Shown here piece after piece: positions 18,287-25,280 of a stretch of 64,000 nt of DNA (position 1 is its first letter; each line of letters begins with the position of its first letter). The notes beneath the pieces were generated by a model, which saw nothing but the letters and a program-made list of their open reading frames with translations, had not been told where the DNA came from and ran no database searches. The DNA comes from [Pseudopropionibacterium] massiliense (GTDB lineage Bacteria; Actinomycetota; Actinomycetes; Propionibacteriales; Propionibacteriaceae): contig NZ_LR027842.1 in assembly GCF_900607225.1 (NCBI RefSeq), forward strand, positions 382,362 to 446,361. The letters are read 5' to 3'. The position numbers were made by a program, and so were the translations under genes.

Positions 18287-19237
18287 TCACCAGGCCCAGC
18301 GGATCCCGTAGCCCCAGCCGGGCTGCATGTTCGTGAAGTTCGCGACGGCCTTGTTGTCCGTCACCTCGACGGGATGACCGGGGGCGGTCGGGGACATCAT
18401 CTGGGAGGGCCAGGCGCGGTCGATGCGTTCGACGAGCCTCGGGAGCCGTGTGTCGAAGCGCAGCTCGATCCTCGCGGCGTGCATGGACGTGACGGGGGCC
18501 AACCCGAAGACCGGTTCCAGGCAGTCGTGGCCGGGTAGGCGTACCGACACCGAGAACGTGTGGGACTCCCCGACGTTCAGGCAGCGGGGGAGCCGCAGCT
18601 GGGTGGTCCACGAGCCCCCGTTCTCCTGAATCCCCGCTATTCTGCACCCCTCGAGGGTGTAGTACTTCAGCTCGGGGTCGCGCAGCAGGGGCAGGAACAG
18701 GTGCTCGTCGAGGGCGCTGAAACCGTCTCGGAGGGCCATCACCGTGCGTTCCATGAGGATGGTGGGAGAGTCGTCGCGAAGATCCAGGCGGCATCGGGTG
18801 CTCGTCGTGAGGAAGTCGATGTTCTCCAACGCGGGGGTACGGTTGCCGGCGAGCAGCAGGTGGGCGATCTCGTGGGCCGCCTTCTCGATGTGGCGGTACA
18901 GGGTGCGGCGCCCCATGTTCAAGGCGGTGGCGGAACGGTTCACCCGCTCCCCGGGGGAACCGGTGATGTCCTTGGAGAAGCCGGCTGCGAACAGGAACGC
19001 GCTCCGGGTGTCCTCCTCCAGCCGCGCCGCGCAGGACAGCAGCGCCTTGAACACCTGATGCCTGAGGAAGGGGGAGTCCGGTTCGAGCTTCAACACCTTC
19101 AGCAGGGGTTCGGGCAGGTGGAGTTCGGGGTTGTGGATTCCGTCGGAGCGCAGTTTCTTGATGGCGCTGAACAGCTCCTCGGGTGCCGCCTCGTGATGTT
19201 TCGGGGAGGCAGCCTCGTTTTTCCGTGAGCCGTCCAT
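18287..19237 (-). CDS. Unknown protein with putative HTH and beta-rich C-terminal domain
   Basis: 316 residues, family not recognised. Residues 15-70 are helical with Leu-rich repeats; about 110-145 (RVNRSATALNMGRRTLYRHI) looks like a helix-turn-helix. The C-terminal 170 residues are beta-rich with CRLDLRDDSP, YYTLEGCRIAG and a terminal NMQPGWGYGIRWAW. The arrangement HTH plus beta sandwich is seen in Actinobacteria beside conflict genes, but this is from memory of general layout only. It is divergent from the two-gene unit at 19349-22110, with a 111-base intergenic region, so it could regulate that unit. Confidence 0.5.
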   Translation of the reverse strand: MDGSRKNEAASPKHHEAAPEELFSAIKKLRSDGIHNPELHLPEPLLKVLKLEPDSPFLRHQVFKALLSCAARLEEDTRSAFLFAAGFSKDITGSPGERVNRSATALNMGRRTLYRHIEKAAHEIAHLLLAGNRTPALENIDFLTTSTRCRLDLRDDSPTILMERTVMALRDGFSALDEHLFLPLLRDPELKYYTLEGCRIAGIQENGGSWTTQLRLPRCLNVGESHTFSVSVRLPGHDCLEPVFGLAPVTSMHAARIELRFDTRLPRLVERIDRAWPSQMMSPTAPGHPVEVTDNKAVANFTNMQPGWGYGIRWAW

Positions 19238-19348
19238 GGCGAGATATTAGCTTTTGGTCATCTGACTTCTGAACTCACGGAGGAGAGTCCGTTGTCACGG
19301 CCGCATCGGGGGTAATGTCCGTCAAAGGATGGCGACGGAAGGAGACTG

Positions 19349-20746
19349 ATGTCCAAATCCTTTGAGCAGTGGTGCGGACAGTGGCTGGAGCGGCTGCCGA
19401 ACTGGGGACGATACGCCCCCAGAGGACATGGCGTGACCGTGAAGCTCGTTGTCAAACGTATGTTGTGTCCCTGCCTCGCCGTTGAACCCGCGTGGGTGGG
19501 TGTGGGGCGGGGGGAGAGGATCGGCGACGAACGCGGCCGGGAACTGGTGGCCTGGCTCGACGGGCGGCGTGACGTGGTGGGGAAACTGCTGGCCCTGCTG
19601 CGGACCGGCGTTGACGAGGCCATGGCCCGGGCGCGACAGCAGGGACTGGACGTGACCGTCAGCCGGATCGCCGAGGCGCTCGCCGTCGCCATCGGGTCGA
19701 AGTGGAGACAGGGCGTGGTGCTCACCGACATGGAGGTCGAGTCGGTGTGGGAAACCTTCCTGCGCAACAGCGTCCCGCTGGGCAGACGGATGGGCCGGCG
19801 CGGGTTCGCCGGATACCAGGGGCTCTACGACCGGCTCTGGGAGGACGAGGGACGCGCCTGCCTGGCCGCCGAACCCTACGGGCGTTACGGGCTGGGGGAG
19901 AACGAGCGGCCACCGCTGGTCGTCGAACACAAGGAGAACATGTTCCTGGGGTTGCAACGCTCGGTCTTCTCCCGGTTCTCGCTCGCGGCGCAAGAATCGT
20001 ATGTGAAGGGAAGCGCTGATGAGATTGCGCGACGTGAGGTCTCCCGGGCCTGCGCCAGGCTCGGGCTGGTCGATGAATCAGCCCGGATCGCGCTGAGGAG
20101 CCTGTACGCCGGTTTGCTGAGCGGCCCATCCGGTCCCGGATGGAAGCCCCTGGGCGCCACCCCCGGGAGACGTGCCTGGGACGACGACCTCCTGCCGCTC
20201 GGGGAGGAAGTCGACCCGCAGGGCGACCCCGCCCTGGACTGGAAGGGGATCCACGCCGGTATCGCGGCGTTGGCCCAGGCGATGATCGCCACCTTCACGG
20301 GGCGCACCACCCAGGGGCAGTACCTGAAATGGGCCGAGAAGGTGGAGGAGGCCCACCAGGACGCCATGCGCCGCGCCTGGCACGACTGCTTCCGGCTGGA
20401 CATGGCGGGCAGGCCCGTCACGGAGGCGAAGGCGTCGAGAATCGTCAAGCAGGCCATCTACTGGGGCATCCCGAGCGGTCAGAAACAACGCAGGGATTCC
20501 CGCCGGCTGACGGGTGCTCACCAGGACGAGACGTCGCCGGAGGACGTGGGCGAGAAGTTCGAGCCCGACCTTCCGGCGTCCTTCGGGCGCGCCATCGAGT
20601 GGCTGCGGGCCGACGAGGACCGCGCCCGGGCGGTTGTCCGGGGCGACGAGGAGGCGATCGCCGAGTACGCGCGCGCCGCCGCCGAGCTGGGGCTCCCGAG
20701 CATCGATGAGGTGTGTCATCACATGGACCAGGACTGGAAACAATGA
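19349..20746 (+). CDS. Unknown protein, first of a coupled pair
   Basis: 465 residues, largely helical and charged, no signal peptide or membrane segment, no recognised domain. Trp/Arg-rich N terminus (QWCGQWLERLPNWGRY). A cluster around SYVKGSADEIARREVSRACA could be a helix-turn-helix. GGAAGGAG lies seven bases before the ATG. Its stop overlaps the start of the next gene (ATGA), which indicates joint expression and probably interaction. Confidence 0.5.
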   Translation: MSKSFEQWCGQWLERLPNWGRYAPRGHGVTVKLVVKRMLCPCLAVEPAWVGVGRGERIGDERGRELVAWLDGRRDVVGKLLALLRTGVDEAMARARQQGLDVTVSRIAEALAVAIGSKWRQGVVLTDMEVESVWETFLRNSVPLGRRMGRRGFAGYQGLYDRLWEDEGRACLAAEPYGRYGLGENERPPLVVEHKENMFLGLQRSVFSRFSLAAQESYVKGSADEIARREVSRACARLGLVDESARIALRSLYAGLLSGPSGPGWKPLGATPGRRAWDDDLLPLGEEVDPQGDPALDWKGIHAGIAALAQAMIATFTGRTTQGQYLKWAEKVEEAHQDAMRRAWHDCFRLDMAGRPVTEAKASRIVKQAIYWGIPSGQKQRRDSRRLTGAHQDETSPEDVGEKFEPDLPASFGRAIEWLRADEDRARAVVRGDEEAIAEYARAAAELGLPSIDEVCHHMDQDWKQ

Positions 20747-22110
20747 GTGGAACCGACAAACAGATCGTCGTCGAGGCGCTTGGGGATGGCCCGGTGCAGG
20801 TGGGGGCGGGGGGACCGGCGCCGGCGGGCAGTGTCACGCTGCCCTTGAGAACCGTCGTCGTCGTGGTGAATCCCGCAGAACCCGAGGAGGTGCCCTGCTG
20901 CCTGGCCGCTGACGTCGACGAGGCCCGGGATGAGATCGCCGGTCTCTACGGCGACGCGACGGCCGGGCTCGCGGCGCAGGCCGCCGGGTGGGACGCGCCG
21001 GGGCGGGTCGGGAGGATGCCCTTCGCGCCCGACGACGAGGACGTGGCCGAGGCGGTGGCGCGGCTCGGGGTGGTGCGGTGGCTGCAGGAGTGCTCGCCGT
21101 TGCCGCTCGACTGGCGACTGCTGCGGCTGGAGGAACTGACCCTGGTGGCCTCGCTCACCGGGCATCTCGCCGACGAACCCGACCGGCTGCCCGAACTGGC
21201 GAAGTTGTGCAGATATTTCCACGACCACCTGGCCGAGGAGGATTTCGCCCCCCTGACCGGGCTGCTCGGGGACGCGCTGGAGCAGGTCGCGGACCGGTCC
21301 CCGCTGTCCGGGGACTCGGGCGACTGGGCCCGCGAGGTGCTGGCCACCTGGCCGGGCGGGGAGGAAACCGCTCCACCCGGGCGGTTGGACGCCGAGCTCA
21401 TCGACCGGTTCAGGCCGGAACTGGCCCTGGCCGCGGGGGCGGAGGGGTGGGACGGGCTCGTCGAATCCACGACCGTCGACTGGGAACAGGTGCCGCGCGG
21501 CTGGGTGGGAACGGACGAGAACAATGCCCGCTGGATGGTGGATCTCGATGTCAACGGGGCGGTCCACTGCGTCGTCGCGGTGGACGGGCCGCGGCAGGTG
21601 CGCTGGTTCGGTGGGGTGCCGGGGGGGTGGGAACCGGGTGAGGACGACCGGCTCGGTTTCGAGCTGCTTTCCGGGGACGTCCCCGAACCGGTGTTGAGCG
21701 GGCAGCTCGGCTACGATCCACGGGCCCGCGGCTGGGCCGGGTCGGTGGCCGGGACGACGGCGCAGACGACCCGGTTGAGGCACACCCTCGACGCGGGCGC
21801 CGGGACGTCGCTGCGGGTGCACTGCGACACGATCGGGCAGGAAATCCTCGACCCGGTGGCGGCGGCCGCGCGGCGCTGGTCCGTGAGAGGGGTGGGTGCC
21901 ATGAGACTGCTGACCGCCGTCGACGACCGGGAACTGCGGGCAGGGGCGGTCGCGGCCCTGACGGAAGCGGCGTCGTGCTGGGAGGCGGTCGGTCGGAAAC
22001 GCGACGCCGAGGCCTGCCGTTTCCTGCGCCGGAAAGCGGAATCGGGCGAGTGGGGCGACTGGGTCGCCCTGACCGTCGCCGAACGGTGGCTGCTCCACTC
22101 GAAGTCGTGA
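20743..22110 (+). CDS. Unknown protein, second of a coupled pair
   Basis: 455 residues, acidic, Trp- and Gly-rich, cytoplasmic by appearance. Starts with a beta-rich segment (SVTLPLRTVVVVVNP), then a helical middle; the C-terminal third contains repeated aromatic beta strands (ARWMVDLDVNGAVHCVVAV, RQVRWFGGVPGGW). No catalytic motif seen. The partner gene overlaps by 4 bases. A strong hairpin follows the stop by 11 bases. Confidence 0.5.
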   Translation: MSGTDKQIVVEALGDGPVQVGAGGPAPAGSVTLPLRTVVVVVNPAEPEEVPCCLAADVDEARDEIAGLYGDATAGLAAQAAGWDAPGRVGRMPFAPDDEDVAEAVARLGVVRWLQECSPLPLDWRLLRLEELTLVASLTGHLADEPDRLPELAKLCRYFHDHLAEEDFAPLTGLLGDALEQVADRSPLSGDSGDWAREVLATWPGGEETAPPGRLDAELIDRFRPELALAAGAEGWDGLVESTTVDWEQVPRGWVGTDENNARWMVDLDVNGAVHCVVAVDGPRQVRWFGGVPGGWEPGEDDRLGFELLSGDVPEPVLSGQLGYDPRARGWAGSVAGTTAQTTRLRHTLDAGAGTSLRVHCDTIGQEILDPVAAAARRWSVRGVGAMRLLTAVDDRELRAGAVAALTEAASCWEAVGRKRDAEACRFLRRKAESGEWGDWVALTVAERWLLHSKS

Positions 22111-22120
22111 GGACGCGAAA

Positions 22121-22145
22121 GCGGGGTGCGCGATGCGCACCCCGC
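22121..22145. terminator. Perfect hairpin, probable bidirectional terminator
   Basis: GCGGGGTGCGC / GCGCACCCCGC with a three-base loop, 11 bp stem. On the minus strand it is followed by TTTCG; on the plus strand it stands 10 bases after the stop of the preceding gene. It could end transcription in both directions. Confidence 0.6.
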
Positions 22146-22173
22146 GAGAAGTGGCCCGGGGCCACCCGTCGGA

Positions 22174-22191
22174 TCACCAACTCCACAACAT
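22174..22191 (-). CDS. Tiny reading frame MLWSW
   Basis: Six codons on the minus strand: ATG TTG TGG AGT TGG TGA. A full ribosome site (GAGGAGG at about 22200-22206) stands nine bases upstream. A hairpin (22121-22145) follows. A second copy of the same design, MLWRW, lies 150 bases upstream, which makes chance unlikely. No downstream gene on this strand could be under attenuation, as the next gene is convergent. Role unknown. Confidence 0.45.
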   Translation of the reverse strand: MLWSW

Positions 22192-22267
22192 GAGCATTCA
22201 CCTCCTCGGTTCCGAAGACGGGATCTTCGCCTCACCCGACTTTCGGATCCAGCGGTGCCCGGGAACG

Positions 22268-22303
22268 CACACGGGGGCGAACCCGGCGGTTCGCCCCCGT
22301 GTG
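22268..22303 (-). terminator. Strong hairpin after the MLWRW frame
   Basis: CACACGGGGGCGAA / TTCGCCCCCGTGTG, a perfect 14 bp stem with an eight-base loop, 36 bases after the stop of the upstream tiny frame (minus strand). No long T run on either strand; an attenuator-like function is possible. Confidence 0.55.
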
Positions 22304-22339
22304 ATGAGATTGCGTTCGCAGCCTCGGCTGCTCGTCACG

Positions 22340-22357
22340 TCACCAGCGCCACAGCAT
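22340..22357 (-). CDS. Tiny reading frame MLWRW
   Basis: Six codons on the minus strand: ATG CTG TGG CGC TGG TGA. AAAGGAGG (22371-22363) lies six bases before the ATG, an excellent ribosome site. The order ribosome site, M-L-W-x-W, TGA, hairpin is repeated downstream as MLWSW. The frame lies in the 400-base gap between the unknown two-gene unit and the TIR-SAVED gene, and points away from the latter. Confidence 0.45.
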   Translation of the reverse strand: MLWRW

Positions 22358-22509
22358 GTCGTGCCTCCTTTCCGTGTACCTCGGGAAAATCCCTCACGAC
22401 ACATACGGATCCAGGGGCACGGGGGCTTCGCTCACGTCTCCTCCCGTCGCCGGGATCAGCGGCCGTCCTGTCCGTCAGGGACCGGTGAGGCCACGAAAGG
22501 AGACCTGCG

Positions 22510-24327
22510 ATGACGTCATCACGACCCCCGGGGCGGGGCACCGGCCCCGTTTTCATCTCGTACCACCAGGGGAGCGGAACCGCCGACGCCGAGTTCATCG
22601 AAACCTATCTGCGCGCCGGGGGGATCGTGCCCTGGCGCGACATCCGCGACCTGGAGGCCGGAACGGTCGAACGCAACATCACCCAGGCCTTCGAGGACGG
22701 GCTGAGCGGCGGGGTTCTGCTGCTCTCCAGCGGCATCTCCGAGAGCAGTTTCGTCCCCGAGACCGAGGCGCCGCTGCTGGTCGGGGCCCACAAGGCCGAC
22801 CCGGACGGCTTCCAGCTGCACATCATCAACACCTTCCGGAAACCCGGTTCCCCGGACGAATGCGACTTCAAAGCGCCCGGCAAACAGCTGGAGACGAAAT
22901 ACCCGGAGGCGGAACAGCTCAATGACCATCTCCAGCGGCGGCTGCTGCACTCCGACGGCAAGGGCGGCAAACCGGTCAGCGAACTGAACCTGGTCCTTCG
23001 CGACCTGCTGCGCAACCGCCTCAAGGTGCGCCGGCCGCAGCTCGACGACGGGGAGATCGAGATCGGCCTCCAGACCCGGCCCGAACCCAACCACCTGCCC
23101 GCGGACGGCCGCACCGTCCCGGAGGCCGACCTCCACATCCGGCTCCGGCAGGACGCCGCCACGCAGATCCCGGAGGAACTCGACTACCGTTGCCTGCAGC
23201 AGGCGCTGCCGGTTCTCATCGACGAACTCCACGCGGCCCGGATCAGGCGTGTCCTCTTCCGGGGCGGCTGCCACCCGAGCCTGGCGTGGGCGCTCGGCGT
23301 GGCGCTGCCGCACGCCCGCGAGATCGAGCACTTCACCTGGCGCGACACCTACGGAAAGGACTGGGCCTCCGCGGACGAACCCGCGGAACGCAGCACCAGT
23401 ATCTGCCTGGAAACCCTGAACCCCGACGGGACCAGACGCCCCCTCGGGTTCCCCCGCGACAAGATACCCTCCGGAGCCGAACTGCGGCGGGTCCTCTGGG
23501 GGGATGCACCCGCGAAGAACGTCGTCGTGCTGCTGGCCGCCGACGACCTGCGCCCCCAGCCCCTGCTCGCCCTGGCCAAGAAGCTGGATGACGCGCCGGT
23601 GCTGGTCATCAACCTCCACACCCCCTCCGCCGACGGCGCCAAGAAATGGATCGACCACGCCGAGGGGGCCGGGCTGGCCAGGCGCGTGGGTGAAATCCTC
23701 CGGAGGCTCGGGGACCTCGCCAAACTGCTGCATCTCGCGGTCAGTGCCCCCGCCGCCATGGCGGCCCTGACGGCCCGCTGGTGCAACACCCTGACGATCG
23801 ATTTCTACGAACTCGGCAACACCGGTATGGGCGCCCGCGAATACATCCGGGTGCTGCGCACCGAATCCGGGAACAAATCCCCCATCACGGGGGTCTTCCC
23901 CCAGGGCGTGCCCCAGGTGGACGAGGTGAGGAAACTCATCAACCTCACCCCGCACGACGTCACCTACTATCCCGAGGCGGGGGAACCGTTCACGTGGGCG
24001 GCCCCCGAGGGGCCCGACCAGTGGGTGCGGCGCCAGGAGCAGTCCGAGGAGCTGCCGTCGCTCCGGGTTCAGGGACGCGAGATCCCGGTTACGAGGATCC
24101 GGCAGGGAACCATCGCCCCGGTTCCGGACCCGATGCCGGGGGTCGGCTACATCGTGCCGCGGATCAGCGCCGAGACGGCCCGCAGACCCGATTTCTTCTT
24201 CCCGCACGGCGAGGTCCGCGGCCAGGGCGGCGGCATCATCGGATGCCGCAGACTCGGATGTTTCGAGGCGGTATCGAACAAGGTCCGGCCCTACCTCGAA
24301 CTCCTCGACCCCGTCCCGCAGGACTGA
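22510..24327 (+). CDS. TIR-SAVED effector with extra C-terminal NLTPH-type domain
   Basis: 605 residues. Residues 13-100 are a TIR domain: PVFISYHQGSGTADAEFIET, PWRDIRDLEAG, and the region LLLSSGISESSFVPETE, where E84 or E86 fits the catalytic NADase glutamate. Residues about 205-440 match a SAVED sensor: RVLFRGGCHPSLAWALGVAL, NVVVLLAADDLRPQPLLALA, LTARWCNTLTIDFYEL. SAVED domains bind cyclic oligonucleotides. Residues about 465-600 form a third domain with LINLTPHDVTYY, GVGYIVPRISAETA and GGIIGCRRLGCFE, which I recall only as small stand-alone phage/plasmid proteins of unknown function. First gene of the type III operon, AAAGGAG eight bases before the ATG. Expected role: NAD+ depletion when Cas10 makes cyclic oligoadenylate. 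Confidence 0.82.
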   Translation: MTSSRPPGRGTGPVFISYHQGSGTADAEFIETYLRAGGIVPWRDIRDLEAGTVERNITQAFEDGLSGGVLLLSSGISESSFVPETEAPLLVGAHKADPDGFQLHIINTFRKPGSPDECDFKAPGKQLETKYPEAEQLNDHLQRRLLHSDGKGGKPVSELNLVLRDLLRNRLKVRRPQLDDGEIEIGLQTRPEPNHLPADGRTVPEADLHIRLRQDAATQIPEELDYRCLQQALPVLIDELHAARIRRVLFRGGCHPSLAWALGVALPHAREIEHFTWRDTYGKDWASADEPAERSTSICLETLNPDGTRRPLGFPRDKIPSGAELRRVLWGDAPAKNVVVLLAADDLRPQPLLALAKKLDDAPVLVINLHTPSADGAKKWIDHAEGAGLARRVGEILRRLGDLAKLLHLAVSAPAAMAALTARWCNTLTIDFYELGNTGMGAREYIRVLRTESGNKSPITGVFPQGVPQVDEVRKLINLTPHDVTYYPEAGEPFTWAAPEGPDQWVRRQEQSEELPSLRVQGREIPVTRIRQGTIAPVPDPMPGVGYIVPRISAETARRPDFFFPHGEVRGQGGGIIGCRRLGCFEAVSNKVRPYLELLDPVPQD

Positions 24328-24329
24328 AC

Positions 24330-25280
24330 GTGGGGTCGCCGAGATCCCTGCCCGCGGTGCGGGTCAGGATCTGGCAGGTTCTGCTGCGGGCGGAGACGGG
24401 GGAACGTCACCTGACCCCCACACCCTCGGGAATCCACGCGATGGTCTCGTCGTGGCTGCACCGGTCGCCGGGCGGCGACGGCGAGCCGCATTCCGAGGAA
24501 CACCGGTACGCGGTGCGGTGGCGACAGGTCAGCGAGTTCGCCGTGCTCGTGGAGTTGCGGCTGTTCGACGACTTCCTGACCCCGCTGCTGGTCGACCGCG
24601 TCGCGTTCGGGAACCGGGAGCGGCTCGGCATGGTGACGTTGCGGGTCGAGGGGATCCAGGAGGTGGCCTCGGTGAACCTCGCCGAGATCGCGGGCAGGCC
24701 GTCGAAGGGGTGGCGGCTGCGATTTCCCGAGGGCGTCACCTTCAAACGCGGCGACATCTTCATGCCCTGGCCCGATCCGTACCTGCTGCTGGGCAGCATC
24801 CAGCGGCGGCTCGCGCTGATCTGTGGCCGGGACCGGGACGAGCAGCGCCTGCCACGGGAGGTGATGGCGTCGGTGTTTCCCACGCAGGTGGAACTCCAGT
24901 CCGTGCGATGGACCGAGGGGGATCCCAGCCGGGCCAGCCTCCGTGACGTCCGCGTCGCGCTCGGGGAGGTCGACTGGCTCTGCACCGGCGACGCGGCCAC
25001 GTCGAGCCTGATCGACCGGCTCCTCCAGGTGGGGGAACTGACCGGCATCGGGGCGAGAACGGCTTGGGGAGCCGGTGTGCTGGAGATCGCGGACCGGGTT
25101 CCGATGCGCGCGATCGCCACGGGAAACAAGCGTCGTTCCCGGCGCGGCCCGTCCCGTCCGTCAGGGATTGGCAGGACCGGGAGAACCCCATTCCCCCGGT
25201 TTGCGGGGGAATCGGGGGAATGGGGATTCGGCGACGAGCGGCCGGGCGGGTCGCGGGACAGGAGGTTTGGCAGTGAATGA
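24330..25280 (+). CDS. cas6: Cas6 crRNA-processing endoribonuclease
   Basis: 316 residues. N-terminal RAMP fold with the HLTPTPSGIHAMVSSWL region (histidines candidate for catalysis) and the C-terminal glycine-rich loop GIGARTAWGAGVLEI (about residue 240) typical of Cas6. It cuts CRISPR transcripts within repeats, leaving the 8-base ATTGAAAC handle seen in both arrays. About 50 residues of Arg/Gly-rich tail follow the last recognisable strand. GTG 24330, two bases after the upstream stop, has no ribosome site and is likely coupled; GTG 24357 is an alternative. The end overlaps the next gene by 8 bases. Confidence 0.8.
   Translation: MGSPRSLPAVRVRIWQVLLRAETGERHLTPTPSGIHAMVSSWLHRSPGGDGEPHSEEHRYAVRWRQVSEFAVLVELRLFDDFLTPLLVDRVAFGNRERLGMVTLRVEGIQEVASVNLAEIAGRPSKGWRLRFPEGVTFKRGDIFMPWPDPYLLLGSIQRRLALICGRDRDEQRLPREVMASVFPTQVELQSVRWTEGDPSRASLRDVRVALGEVDWLCTGDAATSSLIDRLLQVGELTGIGARTAWGAGVLEIADRVPMRAIATGNKRRSRRGPSRPSGIGRTGRTPFPRFAGESGEWGFGDERPGGSRDRRFGSE
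25186..25225 (+). promoter_or_regulatory. 13 bp inverted repeat inside the cas6 tail
   Basis: CCCCATTCCCCCG and CGGGGGAATGGGG, perfect over 13 bp with a 14-base loop that holds another GCGGGGGAAT. It lies 48 bases before the start of the next gene, in the region coding for the unconserved Cas6 tail. It could work as an intra-operon attenuator or RNA stability element. Confidence 0.45.

Noticed and set aside
22174-22357. Tryptophan operon attenuator for the MLWxW frames
   Set aside because: No trp biosynthesis, transport or tRNA synthetase gene follows on that strand; the next gene is convergent.
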